NCBI GenBank assembly: GCA_947629825.1
Contig: CANRFF010000007.1
Location: 1-64,000 of the forward strand
Length of the DNA stretch: 64,000 nt
From: an uncultured Anaeroplasmataceae bacterium
GTDB lineage: Bacteria > Bacillota_I > Bacilli_A > Acholeplasmatales > Anaeroplasmataceae
Direction of reading: 5' to 3'
Shown here: piece after piece, positions 24,570 to 34,013 of the stretch
How the letters are laid out: every line of letters starts with the position of its first letter
Numbering within the stretch: the first letter of the stretch is position 1
Notes under the pieces: generated by a model
Seen by the model: the letters and a program-made list of their open reading frames with translations, nothing else
Database searches by the model: none
What the model was told of the DNA's origin: nothing
Made by a program: the position numbers and the translations under genes

Positions 24570-24815
24570 ATGGTAAATTTTGAAGAGTTAATTAAGAGTT
24601 TAATTCTTCCCTTAGTTGCTTATCCTCAAGATGTTGAGATAAAATTGGTCAAAGAGACAGAAGATCATCTGGAATATCAGGTCAAAGTTCATTCCAACGA
24701 TTTGGGTCGTGTGATTGGAAAAAACGGATATGTTGCGAAAGCCATCCGTACCATTCTTTATGCGGGTGCTTCTAAGGAAGGAAAACGGATTCACTTAGAT
24801 ATCGACAGTAAATAA
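24570..24815 (+). CDS. khpA: KH-domain RNA-binding protein KhpA
   Basis: 81 residues with a single KH domain; the RNA-binding GxxG loop is in LGRVIGKNGYVAKAIR (GKNG). Formerly YlqC. It works with KhpB in RNA binding and cell-size control in Firmicutes. Co-transcribed with rpsP; a terminator follows. Confidence 0.94.
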   Translation: MVNFEELIKSLILPLVAYPQDVEIKLVKETEDHLEYQVKVHSNDLGRVIGKNGYVAKAIRTILYAGASKEGKRIHLDIDSK

Positions 24816-24845
24816 AACCGAAGATTTTCGGTTTTATTTTTTTTG
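24812..24845 (+). terminator. Terminator of rpsP-khpA
   Basis: AAAACCGAA-GAT-TTTCGGTTTT with a following T-tract; it begins at the khpA stop. Confidence 0.85.
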
Positions 24846-24871
24846 ATATGTCGGGGGAATTGTTGTATAAT
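24843..24871 (+). promoter_or_regulatory. addBA promoter
   Basis: TTGATA (24843-24848), 17-bp spacer, TATAAT (24866-24871), overlapping the T-tract of the preceding terminator. Confidence 0.8.
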
Positions 24872-24898
24872 AAAAACAAAGAAAGGGAGTGCGGGATC

Positions 24899-27238
24899 AT
24901 GAAAGAAGGATTTTACATTTGCGATTCTTTTGTGAAAGAACAAATGCTCCGTCAAAGAACAGATTCTTTTTCGACGATGATTTTTCTGACGATGGATGAA
25001 TTGCGGGAAAAACTTTTTTTCAAAGTCCATCCCAAAGCAGTGATTTTTTTGGCCGAAAAATATCGGATTTCCTATGCGCTTGCCGAAGAATATCTTCGTT
25101 ATTTACCTTATATCGAACCGAAAGAATACCACCAACCGAAATTGGATGGTATGGTATCGATGTATCAAACTTTGTTGAAAGAGGGGCTGATTGTTCGGGA
25201 CTTATTGTTTGGGTTGCGATTGAAACAGTTTCCCGTAATGTTTGTCAATCCGGAAGATTCTGCGGAATATCGGAAAATCAAAATGGCGGTTTCTCATCAG
25301 ACAGACGCAGAAGAAATCTTTTGGCCGACGGCAAATCATACTCCGGAAGTTTTCGAATTCGAAACGATGGAAGAAGAAGTCTTTTATATTTTCAGTCAAA
25401 TTCAAAAACTTCTGAACCAAAACGTTTCGCCGAATCACATTTTCCTGCTCGGAATGAATGATTCGTATCTGTACTTGTGCCGGCGCTTTGCGAAATCTTT
25501 TCGGATTCCTGTGGAATTTCCGCCGATGATCAATATTTCAAGTACCCAAATCGTACAGGATTTTTTGAAAATGTGTCTGCAGGATCTGCCTTTTTCGGAA
25601 ATTTTGAGTCATCTGGATTCTCAAAACGAGTTATATGATGCGATTGTGGGAATGTTAAATCGTTATGAACTGAAAGATTCTTCTTCCCGTCGGATGTATT
25701 CTTTTTTGAAATATCGTTTTGGAAAAATGGCTTTTCCTCAAGTCAGATATGCCGAAAAAATTTCCGTGGTTTCGGATGATGTATGGCTTCGGGACGAAGA
25801 TTATGCTTTTTATATGGGATTTAATTCCGGAATGGTTCCGAAACCATTTGCGGAACAAGGGCTTCTTTTTGACGAAGAACGGAAAAAATTAGGGATTTCC
25901 ACTTCCGAAGAACGAGCGATTCTTGCGAAAATTCAAACCAAACAACGAATTACGTCAATTCCTCATATGGTATTGACTTATAAAAAAATGTCGCAGAAAG
26001 AACGGTTTTTGCCTTCTTTTTTGATCGATGAACTGCACCTTACCGTTCAAAAACCAGAAATTCCTTTCGGCTTTTCCAAACGGGAAGACGATCTTCGTTT
26101 GGCCAAAGAATATGATTTTTTTGTCAAATACGGTCAACTTCAACCGAATTTGAAACGATACGGAATGAACCAAGTGGACTATCAGACGTTTCATCATCAG
26201 TACCAGCCGTTATCCAAAGAATGTCTTCAACGACATTTTTCCGACAAAAAATTGAAAATGGCTTATTCCAATGTGAAATTATATTTTTCCTGTCCGTTTG
26301 GATATTATGCGGATCGGATTTTGGGACTCAATGAATTCAAACCGCAAATGGCTGCGAGAATGGGATCTTTTGCTCATGCCGTGTTGGAGGACAGTTATGA
26401 AGATACTTTTGATTTTACGGCGTCGGTTACGGCTCATCGGAAAGAATTTTCCCAGAATGAAAAAGACGATTTTTTCTTCGATCAAATGAAAGATGTCGTT
26501 TCTTCCCTGATTGAATTTAATCGTACTCATGAACAAAAAAGCCGTCTGACGTCGATACAAAGAGAACTTCATATTGTCGTTGAAGAAGATCAATCTTTAT
26601 TCGAAGGATATATCGACAAGTTGATGTATGCCGAACTGGACGGGGAAATTTATGCGGCCATTGTCGATTATAAGACGGGCAAAGACATCATTTCTTTGGA
26701 TAATGTCGAAGACGGATTCCATTTACAATTACCGGCATATATGTATTTATTGACAAATTATTCCTTATTTCAGGGAAAGAAAATTCATATTGTCGGCATT
26801 TATCTTCAAAAAGTCAATATCATTGCGTTGGATGCGAAAAAAAGCGTCCGGGAACAAATCGAGAAATCTTTTTTACTTCAGGGGTACAGTATTGCCGATC
26901 CTCAGGTGTTGAAACTATTGGATCCGACTTTTGAAAACAGCGATTATATTCAATCGATGGGAACGACGAAAAACAATACGTTCAGAAGTTATGCGAAAGT
27001 TTTGGACGAGCGGGATCAGGAACAGTTGATTTCTTTGGTGATTACTTTATTGGAACGTGCGAAAACCGGTATCTTGGGCGGAGAATTTCCGATTGCGCCG
27101 AAAATGATCGGCGGGAAGAACGAATCTTGTACGTTCTGTCAGTACAAAGATCTCTGTTTTTACGATTATCAGGACGTTTTGGAGTTGGACAGAAAACCTT
27201 TTAAAGAAGGGAGAAAAAAAGATGGCTTGGACGAGTGA
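24899..27238 (+). CDS. addB: AddB-like helicase-nuclease subunit
   Basis: 779 residues, against roughly 1160 in Bacillus AddB. It is the partner of AddA in the complex that resects double-strand breaks. No P-loop is visible at the N terminus, so the inactivated-helicase half is shortened and has lost ATP binding. The C-terminal PD-(D/E)xK nuclease is intact: GYIDKLMY then AAIVDYKTGK. YFSCPFGYY upstream and CTFCQYKDLCFYD at the end supply the four cysteines of the 4Fe-4S staple. ATG 24899 follows AAGGGAG. It overlaps addA by 17 bases. Confidence 0.88.
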   Translation: MKEGFYICDSFVKEQMLRQRTDSFSTMIFLTMDELREKLFFKVHPKAVIFLAEKYRISYALAEEYLRYLPYIEPKEYHQPKLDGMVSMYQTLLKEGLIVRDLLFGLRLKQFPVMFVNPEDSAEYRKIKMAVSHQTDAEEIFWPTANHTPEVFEFETMEEEVFYIFSQIQKLLNQNVSPNHIFLLGMNDSYLYLCRRFAKSFRIPVEFPPMINISSTQIVQDFLKMCLQDLPFSEILSHLDSQNELYDAIVGMLNRYELKDSSSRRMYSFLKYRFGKMAFPQVRYAEKISVVSDDVWLRDEDYAFYMGFNSGMVPKPFAEQGLLFDEERKKLGISTSEERAILAKIQTKQRITSIPHMVLTYKKMSQKERFLPSFLIDELHLTVQKPEIPFGFSKREDDLRLAKEYDFFVKYGQLQPNLKRYGMNQVDYQTFHHQYQPLSKECLQRHFSDKKLKMAYSNVKLYFSCPFGYYADRILGLNEFKPQMAARMGSFAHAVLEDSYEDTFDFTASVTAHRKEFSQNEKDDFFFDQMKDVVSSLIEFNRTHEQKSRLTSIQRELHIVVEEDQSLFEGYIDKLMYAELDGEIYAAIVDYKTGKDIISLDNVEDGFHLQLPAYMYLLTNYSLFQGKKIHIVGIYLQKVNIIALDAKKSVREQIEKSFLLQGYSIADPQVLKLLDPTFENSDYIQSMGTTKNNTFRSYAKVLDERDQEQLISLVITLLERAKTGILGGEFPIAPKMIGGKNESCTFCQYKDLCFYDYQDVLELDRKPFKEGRKKDGLDE

Positions 27239-30200
27239 ACAGAGTAAGGCGATTTTTACCCGAGGAAAAAACATCATCGTTTCCGCAGGTGCGGGTTCGG
27301 GGAAGACGGCGGTGTTATCGGAAAGAATTTTACAGTATTGCCTTGACGGCGGGGATATCCGAAGAATATTGGTTTTGACTTTTACCAATGCAGCCGCACT
27401 GGAAATGAAACAAAGAATCACCCAAAAATTGACGGCGGCGAATTTGAAAGAACAAGCCGATGCGGTGGAACAGGCATTTATCACGACTTTTGATGCATAT
27501 AGTTTGTCTTTTGTGAAAAAATATGCATATGAGTTGAATCTGGAGCCGAATATCGGGATTATGGATCCGTCTTTTTTACAGTTGAAAAGAAAACAGTTGA
27601 CGGAAGGATTGTTCACTCAATTATATTCCGAACAAAATTCCTCTTTTTTTCATCTTTTGAAAAATTATGCCAGACAAGATGACAAAATGATTCTGGAAGT
27701 TGTGGTTTCTTTGGTGAAACAACTGGATTTGATTGTCGATGAAGAACGGTTTTGTTCGGAATACGAAGAAAAATATTTTTGTCCGGATTTTGTAAAGCGG
27801 GCTTTGGATCGATATGAACAGATTGCGTTAAAAGAGTTTCGTTTGTTGGCGGAGTTGTTAAGTTCGTTGGATCATGATTTCTTCGCAGAGAATATCAAAG
27901 GGTGGGAAACTCTTCACGAACTGGCCATACAAAGCCTTCAAGTCGACTCTTATGAAGATGCCTTTGCGTTTTTTCAAAACAGAACGCTTCCGAAAGTTTC
28001 TCCGACGGCTTCGGAAGCCTTGAAAGAGCGGAAAAAAGAATGCGGAAATTGTTGGAAAGAGGTCAAGGAACGTTATTTTTCCAAGTATTTGTCGAAAGAA
28101 GAGATGAAAGAAGAATATCTTTCGACCAAAGAAGATGTTTTGTATTTGCTTTCTTTGGCCAAACAGGTATACGATCGTTTTAAAGAGTATAAAAAAGAAT
28201 TATTGATGTTCGATTATCCGGATATTGCCAAAATGGCTTTGTATCTGGTTTGTAATTTCGAGCGGATTCATCAGGAAGTTTCTCAGTCGTTTGATGAGAT
28301 TTTAATTGATGAATATCAGGATACTTCCGATTTGCAAGAGGCATTCATTCAAGCCATTTCCCGTCAGAATTGTTATATGGTCGGGGATTTGAAACAATCG
28401 ATTTATCGGTTCAGAAATGCCAACCCTTCTATTTTTCAGAAGAAATATCAATCTTTCAAACATTCCGAACAGGGGGTTTGTATCGATTTGAATATGAATT
28501 TCCGTTCCCGAAAAGAAGTCATTGAGGACTTCAATCTGATTTTCAATCGATTGATGACCGAAGAAATGGGAGATGCGGATTATCAGAACGAACACCAAAT
28601 GCAATTCGGTCTTCAAGAGTATGAAAAAACACCGAAAAAACGGGAGTATCATATGGAACTTCTGAAGTATCATTCGACAGAAGAATTTACCGAAGAAGAA
28701 CAGGAAGCGTTTCTTTGCGGAAGAGAGATTATGAATCTGATGAAGCGTCCGCCATTGGTGTTTTCCAAAGGAGAGTTTCGTCCGCTTGCGTATCATGACA
28801 TTGCGATTTTAATCGATAAAACAAATTCGTTTGCCACATTCAAAAAAGTTTTCGAATATCTGGGAATTCCGCTTTCCATTGAAGCCGATATGGACTTGAA
28901 TCAATCGATTTTGCCGAAATTGTTTTCCAATATTTTATTGGTTTTGAGTCAGCTCAACGGGGAAAAAGATACAGCGTGGCGCCATGCGCTTGCGTCCGTT
29001 GCCCGAAGTTTTATTTATTCCTATACCGATGAAATGGTCTATGATTTGATTGTCAAAGGAAAATCATTTCCGATTCTGGACGATATGGAAGAATTGAACC
29101 GACGGGTCGGAACTGTTTCTTACGAAACCTTATTTTTCGATATTTGCGAAAAAACGGATCTTTTTTCCAAGTTGACTACGATTGGCGATGTTGAAAATTC
29201 TTTGGTGGTTTTGGAATATATTTATCAGATTTTTTCGACCATATCCAAGGTGGGAATGGACATGGATTCGGCAAGTCGGTATTTCATTTCCGTTTTCGAA
29301 GAAAAAATCGATTTGAAATACCAAGTGAAAACTTCCGCTTCCGACAGTGTTCGGTTAATGACGATTCACAAGTCCAAAGGGTTGGAATTTTCTTATTGTT
29401 TTTTCCCGATGTTGTTTTCTTCTTTCAATACGTCCGACCAAAAGAAAAAGTTCGGGTTTTCTTCCGAATGGGGAATTTACATTCCGTCGGTTTCGGAAGG
29501 CTTGAGCGACACGTTTATCAAAACGTTGGCTACGGATCAAATGAGTCGGGAAGACATTTCCGAAAAAGTTCGCTTGTTTTATGTGGCGCTAACCAGAACT
29601 CGGGAGAAATTTTATTTGATTACCAATGCGGACAAAGAAAACCCGAACGGGCGATGGACGTCTTTTCAAAGATTTACAGAGAAGTTGAATTTGGACGAGT
29701 TTGCCAAAGAAGTGCAAGAGTCTCAACTGGGACTAACAAAGGAGTATCGGAAAACCGTCAAATCCGCTTCCCGTTGGGAAGGAGAAGAGCGAACATATTC
29801 TTGGGAGATGAAATCTTGGGCAATCAACCATTCAAAACGGATTTCCAAAAAAATGGAAGAGTTGATGAGCGATTCTTTGAAAAATGCCGTGGAATTGGGT
29901 CTGGAATTTCATGAATGTCTGGAAGTGTTGGATTTCAATCATCCGCAGATCGAGGAATTACCGGTTTCCGATTTTATGAAAAAGACGTTGAAAAAAGTTC
30001 TTCAACACCCGGTTTTCCAAAAGATATCTTCGGCCAAAACGTATCACGAATATGAATTTTATCTGGAAAAGGACGAACAGAGTTATCACGGAATCATCGA
30101 CTTGTTGGCCGTGTATGAAGACCATATCGACATTATCGATTATAAGCTGTCGTCGGTTTCCCATGAAGAATATCAACGACAGTTGAAGATTTATGCCGAC

Positions 30201-30290
30201 TATGTCGCATCGGTCAGTTCGAAAAAAATTCATTGTTATCTGGTATCGATTTTAAATCAAACGATTCGGGAAGTGCCGATCGATGCGTAA
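27222..30290 (+). CDS. addA: ATP-dependent helicase/nuclease subunit A
   Basis: 1022 residues, shorter than the 1232 of Bacillus. UvrD-type superfamily 1A helicase: Q motif WTSEQSKAI, Walker A VSAGAGSGKT (residues about 19-28), Walker B ILIDEYQDTSDLQ, motif III MVGDLKQSIYRFR, motif V TIHKSKGLEF and motif VI VALTRTREKF. The C-terminal RecB-type nuclease has YHGIIDLL and IDIIDYKLSS. With AddB it processes DNA ends for RecA. The start overlaps addB. Confidence 0.97.
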   Translation: MAWTSEQSKAIFTRGKNIIVSAGAGSGKTAVLSERILQYCLDGGDIRRILVLTFTNAAALEMKQRITQKLTAANLKEQADAVEQAFITTFDAYSLSFVKKYAYELNLEPNIGIMDPSFLQLKRKQLTEGLFTQLYSEQNSSFFHLLKNYARQDDKMILEVVVSLVKQLDLIVDEERFCSEYEEKYFCPDFVKRALDRYEQIALKEFRLLAELLSSLDHDFFAENIKGWETLHELAIQSLQVDSYEDAFAFFQNRTLPKVSPTASEALKERKKECGNCWKEVKERYFSKYLSKEEMKEEYLSTKEDVLYLLSLAKQVYDRFKEYKKELLMFDYPDIAKMALYLVCNFERIHQEVSQSFDEILIDEYQDTSDLQEAFIQAISRQNCYMVGDLKQSIYRFRNANPSIFQKKYQSFKHSEQGVCIDLNMNFRSRKEVIEDFNLIFNRLMTEEMGDADYQNEHQMQFGLQEYEKTPKKREYHMELLKYHSTEEFTEEEQEAFLCGREIMNLMKRPPLVFSKGEFRPLAYHDIAILIDKTNSFATFKKVFEYLGIPLSIEADMDLNQSILPKLFSNILLVLSQLNGEKDTAWRHALASVARSFIYSYTDEMVYDLIVKGKSFPILDDMEELNRRVGTVSYETLFFDICEKTDLFSKLTTIGDVENSLVVLEYIYQIFSTISKVGMDMDSASRYFISVFEEKIDLKYQVKTSASDSVRLMTIHKSKGLEFSYCFFPMLFSSFNTSDQKKKFGFSSEWGIYIPSVSEGLSDTFIKTLATDQMSREDISEKVRLFYVALTRTREKFYLITNADKENPNGRWTSFQRFTEKLNLDEFAKEVQESQLGLTKEYRKTVKSASRWEGEERTYSWEMKSWAINHSKRISKKMEELMSDSLKNAVELGLEFHECLEVLDFNHPQIEELPVSDFMKKTLKKVLQHPVFQKISSAKTYHEYEFYLEKDEQSYHGIIDLLAVYEDHIDIIDYKLSSVSHEEYQRQLKIYADYVASVSSKKIHCYLVSILNQTIREVPIDA

Positions 30291-30762
30291 AAGTCATCCG
30301 TTTGTCCCGATTTTCGATTCTCAAAGCAGGATTTTGATTCTGGGAAGTCTTCCGTCGGTCGTTTCCTGTGAAAAAGGCTTTTATTATATGCACCCGTCCA
30401 ATCGGTTTTGGAAAATTCTGGAAGAAGTATTTCAAGAACCGGTAACGACTTATCCGATTCCGCAGAAAAAAGAATTTTTGTTGAGAAATCACTTGGCACT
30501 TTATGATGTGGTAAAATCCTGTGAAATCGATCATTCCAAAGATCAGACGATTCGCAAAGCAAAAGTGACGGATCTGCAAAAAATATTGCGGGAAGCGCCG
30601 ATCGAAAAGATTTTGTTCAACGGCAAAAAGGGATATGATCTTTTCTGTAAAGCGTATTCGGATGTTGCCCTTCCGTTAGTACTGCTTCCGTCTACCAGTG
30701 CGGCCAACGCCCAATATTCGTTTGATGATTTGCTTCGGCTATGGCAAAAAGAATTAAAATGA
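30283..30762 (+). CDS. DNA-deoxyinosine glycosylase (uracil-DNA glycosylase superfamily)
   Basis: 159 residues. ILILGSLPSVVSCEKGFYYMHPSNRFW is shared with the hypoxanthine-DNA glycosylase branch (family 6) of the UDG superfamily; the C-terminal LLPSTSAANAQYS is its second motif. It would remove deaminated adenine from DNA and start base-excision repair. Overlaps addA by eight bases, making a three-gene DNA-repair operon. Confidence 0.88.
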   Translation: MRKSHPFVPIFDSQSRILILGSLPSVVSCEKGFYYMHPSNRFWKILEEVFQEPVTTYPIPQKKEFLLRNHLALYDVVKSCEIDHSKDQTIRKAKVTDLQKILREAPIEKILFNGKKGYDLFCKAYSDVALPLVLLPSTSAANAQYSFDDLLRLWQKELK

Positions 30763-30820
30763 AAAGAGTGGGATTTCTTTTCTTCGGAAGTTTGGTATAA
30801 TAAAGAAAAGGAGTAAAATT

Positions 30821-31321
30821 ATGGCAAAGTATTATCGATGCGGTAAAATTTTAACGACACACGGATTAAAAGGAGATTTGAAAATTCAATCTTTTTCCGA
30901 TTTCGATCGCTTTGAGCCGAACCGGAAAGTGTATATTTTTCATCAGGAACAATATGTGGAAGTAACGATTGTACGATCGGTTCCGTTCGGAAAAAATTTA
31001 CTGGTTCGTTTTCAGGGAATGGAAGATATCAATTTGGTGGAAAAATATCATGGAGACGAACTTTATATCGAGGAAAGTCAAAGAGAGGATTTACCCGAAA
31101 ACGAATATTATTACAGTGATTTGATCGGAAAAAAAGTTTATAATGAACATCGAGAATTTCGGGGCGTCGTTTCCGAGATTCGCTCTTTGCCGGCTTGCGA
31201 TTATTTGTATGTTTCTTATCAGGGAAAAAATTATTATATTCCTTTTTTGGATGAATTTATTACAGAGGTTTCCGAAGATATCGAGATTTGCGAACTGGAG
31301 GGGTTGATGAATGAAAATTAA
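30821..31321 (+). CDS. rimM: 16S rRNA maturation factor RimM
   Basis: 166 residues. The N-terminal barrel has CGKILTTHGLKGDLKIQSFSD; the C-terminal PRC domain has YYSDLIGKKV and IPFLDEFI. It binds S19 and helps mature the 30S head. AAAGGAG precedes ATG; TATAAT is at 30796-30801. It overlaps trmD by 11 bases. Confidence 0.95.
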   Translation: MAKYYRCGKILTTHGLKGDLKIQSFSDFDRFEPNRKVYIFHQEQYVEVTIVRSVPFGKNLLVRFQGMEDINLVEKYHGDELYIEESQREDLPENEYYYSDLIGKKVYNEHREFRGVVSEIRSLPACDYLYVSYQGKNYYIPFLDEFITEVSEDIEICELEGLMNEN

Positions 31322-32036
31322 AATTTTATCCCTTTTTCCGAAAATGTTCGAAGGTTTCTTGCATGAGTCGATTGTCAAACGAGCCATCGAGAAAAAAATT
31401 GCGGAAGTCGAACTGATCGATATCCGTACGTATTCTTTGGAAAAACATCATCATGTGGACGATACTCCTTATGGTGGAGGTGCCGGAATGGTACTGGCAG
31501 TCGATGTGGTACATCGGGCGCTTACGGCAAACTGTTCGGAAAAGTCTTACAAGATTTTATTGTCTCCGCAGGGAACTCCGTATCATCAGAAGAAAGCGTT
31601 CGAACTTTCGTCGAAAGAAGAGTTGGTTTTGATTTGCGGACATTATGAGGGCTTTGATGAAAGAATTCTCAAGTATGTCGATGAAGAAATCTCCATTGGC
31701 GATTATGTATTGACGGGTGGAGAACTTCCGGCAATGGTCTTGACCGACAGCGTGATACGGTTACTGGAAGATGCGATCAAAAAAGAAAGTTTTATGGATG
31801 ATTCGTTTTCGACGGGACTGTTGGAATATCCTCAGTATACCCGACCGTTGATTTATGATGGTGATGAAGTTCCGGAAGTGTTGGTCAACGGAAATCACAA
31901 GCGGATTGAGGCTTTCCGTAAAAAAGAATCTTTGCGAAAAACATATTTACGGCGACCGGATTTATTGGAAAAATATGTGTTGATGCCGGAAGAACAAAAA
32001 CTTTTGGACGAAATCAAGAAGGAGGAACAACGATGA
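31311..32036 (+). CDS. trmD: tRNA (guanine-N1)-methyltransferase
   Basis: 241 residues. It methylates G37 of tRNAs with SAM, preventing frameshifts. The SPOUT knot is seen in LICGHYEGFDERI, SIGDYVLTGGELPAMVL and the early TPYGGGAGMV. It follows rimM with overlap and itself overlaps malQ by four bases. Confidence 0.97.
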   Translation: MKIKILSLFPKMFEGFLHESIVKRAIEKKIAEVELIDIRTYSLEKHHHVDDTPYGGGAGMVLAVDVVHRALTANCSEKSYKILLSPQGTPYHQKKAFELSSKEELVLICGHYEGFDERILKYVDEEISIGDYVLTGGELPAMVLTDSVIRLLEDAIKKESFMDDSFSTGLLEYPQYTRPLIYDGDEVPEVLVNGNHKRIEAFRKKESLRKTYLRRPDLLEKYVLMPEEQKLLDEIKKEEQR

Positions 32037-33505
32037 GAGAAGCGGGAATTTTATTACATCTTTCTTCTTTGCCCGGAAAATACGGAATCGGAACATTGGG
32101 AAGCGAAGCCTATGAATTTATTGACTTTCTGCACCGAAGCGGGCAGACATACTGGCAAATGTTACCGATTCATCCGACATCTTACGGAGATTCTCCTTAT
32201 CAATCTCCGTCGGTATTTGCCGGGAATCCTTATTTTATCAGTTTGGAATTTTTGGTTCGGGATGGCTTTTTGTCTGAAGAAGATCTGACATCTTTGAAAC
32301 CGTATCCGGAAGGAAATGTGGATTACGACCGGCTTTACCGAGAAAAACTTCCTTTATTGTCAAAGGCTTATTTGAAAAAGGATCTGGCAAAAGAAGAATT
32401 TTTCCGATTTTGTGAAGAAAACAAAGAGTGGCTGGATGATTATGCGCTGTTTATGGCTTTGAAAAAAGAACACGATCAAAAGCCTTTTTACGAATGGTAT
32501 GATGATTTCAAATATCATGTGGATCACGCAATCGAATGGTTTCAAAATCAATATGCTTCTTTGATTGACGAATATCGTTTTATTCAATTTTTGTTTTATC
32601 GGCAATTTTGTCAGTTGAAATCCTATGCTCATAAAAAGAAGATTCGCCTGATCGGTGATTTGCCGATTTATTGTGCTTATGATTCGGTAGATGTATGGAG
32701 TCATCCGCAATATTTCGAAGTGAACGAACGGTATGAACAAATCCGTGTTGCCGGTTGTCCGCCCGATGCGTTTACCGAAGACGGACAGTTGTGGGGAAAT
32801 CCTTTATATCGATATGACGTGATGAAAAAAGACGGATATTCCTTTTGGGTTCGCAGAATGAGGCAAATCGGGAAACTGTTCGATGTGGTGCGGATTGATC
32901 ATTTCCGGGGATTTGCGGGATATTATGCGATTGATGCCAAGGCCGAAACGGCAAAAGTCGGCGTTTGGGAAAAGGGGCCGGGAGTATCTTTGTTCCGGGC
33001 GATTGAAAAAGCGACCGATGTCGGAATTATCGCCGAAAACTTAGGCTTTCTGACACCGGATGTCCATCTGTTGTTGAAAAAATGCGGATATCCGGGAATG
33101 CATATTTTTCAATTTGAATTGGGAGACGGTCGCAAAGTTCCTTTGAAAAAAGGATTTGACGAAAACAACGTGATTTACAGCGGAACCCATGACAACCAAA
33201 CCGTCTTATCGTTTTATAAAGGGTTGAGCACCTCCGATAAAAAGTTGATAGACCGGCTCTGCGGAATTCATTTTACAGATAAGCCCAATTTGAAAATCAT
33301 CGAATTCTGTATGAAACAGAATTGTCGGATCTGTATCATTCCTTTACAAGACTATTTATCCTGTACCGATGGTGAAGGAAGAATGAATACTCCGTCCACA
33401 TCGACGGGAAACTGGAAATGGCGGGTTCGCAGTCGTGATTTTACGAAAGAACTTTCGGAATACATTTTGCGGATTACCCAAGAATCCGATCGATTGGAAA
33501 AATAA
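32033..33505 (+). CDS. malQ: 4-alpha-glucanotransferase (amylomaltase)
   Basis: 490 residues, GH77. It transfers alpha-1,4-glucan segments between maltodextrins in the cytosol. The catalytic nucleophile lies in VVRIDHFRGF (about 288-297), the acid/base in IIAENLG, and the third carboxylate in SGTHDNQT. Start RE-AGILLHLSSLPGKYGIGTLG is typical. Co-transcribed with trmD by ATGA overlap, an unusual pairing of glycogen metabolism with tRNA modification. Confidence 0.96.
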   Translation: MREAGILLHLSSLPGKYGIGTLGSEAYEFIDFLHRSGQTYWQMLPIHPTSYGDSPYQSPSVFAGNPYFISLEFLVRDGFLSEEDLTSLKPYPEGNVDYDRLYREKLPLLSKAYLKKDLAKEEFFRFCEENKEWLDDYALFMALKKEHDQKPFYEWYDDFKYHVDHAIEWFQNQYASLIDEYRFIQFLFYRQFCQLKSYAHKKKIRLIGDLPIYCAYDSVDVWSHPQYFEVNERYEQIRVAGCPPDAFTEDGQLWGNPLYRYDVMKKDGYSFWVRRMRQIGKLFDVVRIDHFRGFAGYYAIDAKAETAKVGVWEKGPGVSLFRAIEKATDVGIIAENLGFLTPDVHLLLKKCGYPGMHIFQFELGDGRKVPLKKGFDENNVIYSGTHDNQTVLSFYKGLSTSDKKLIDRLCGIHFTDKPNLKIIEFCMKQNCRICIIPLQDYLSCTDGEGRMNTPSTSTGNWKWRVRSRDFTKELSEYILRITQESDRLEK

Positions 33506-33539
33506 AATGACAGAAATATTTTGAGGAAAGGAGACAAAA

Positions 33540-34013
33540 ATGAATCGGTATTTGAAAAGAATTTATTGTTTGAGATTTGGGAATATTTGTTTTTGTTGGG
33601 CGATTGTCGGCTTGGTTCTCAGTGGAATTTTATTGATTTTGCCTCTGGCGATTTCCACGGCGGTTTCATTTTTCGCCACAATCATTCTGGGAATCATTTA
33701 TTTTGTTATGGTGGTGATCACTTTCGGGTTGATGCTTGTGGTTCCGCCGGATGAATTTCTTTTTAGTTCCGATATCGGCCCAGGGGCTTCGGAAATAGCG
33801 GAAACATTAACGGTCGTTTATACTATTATTCCGATTATCGTGGGAATTACTTGGATTTTATTGTTGGGCATCCTTTTATCTTCGGCGTTCTATCGAAAGA
33901 CGCCTCAAGGGAAGAAACTATTCAAAAAAGGATGGATATTGCTTGCGATCGAAGGAGTCATCACTTTGGGAATCATCATTGTCGTCTGTTTGATCGGAGG
34001 GGGTTCGTTATGA
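33540..34013 (+). CDS. Four-span membrane protein of unknown function
   Basis: 157 residues with four hydrophobic spans (about 12-32, 35-60, 90-112, 130-153) and a short soluble loop FLFSSDIGPGASEIAE. GAGGAAAGGAG precedes ATG. It overlaps the next gene by four bases. No family recognised. It may belong to the malQ operon (34 bases apart). Confidence 0.65.
   Translation: MNRYLKRIYCLRFGNICFCWAIVGLVLSGILLILPLAISTAVSFFATIILGIIYFVMVVITFGLMLVVPPDEFLFSSDIGPGASEIAETLTVVYTIIPIIVGITWILLLGILLSSAFYRKTPQGKKLFKKGWILLAIEGVITLGIIIVVCLIGGGSL

Noticed and set aside
29396-29914. Plus-strand open frame of 172 codons in another phase
   Set aside because: It lies wholly inside addA, which is continuous and has all helicase motifs on both sides.
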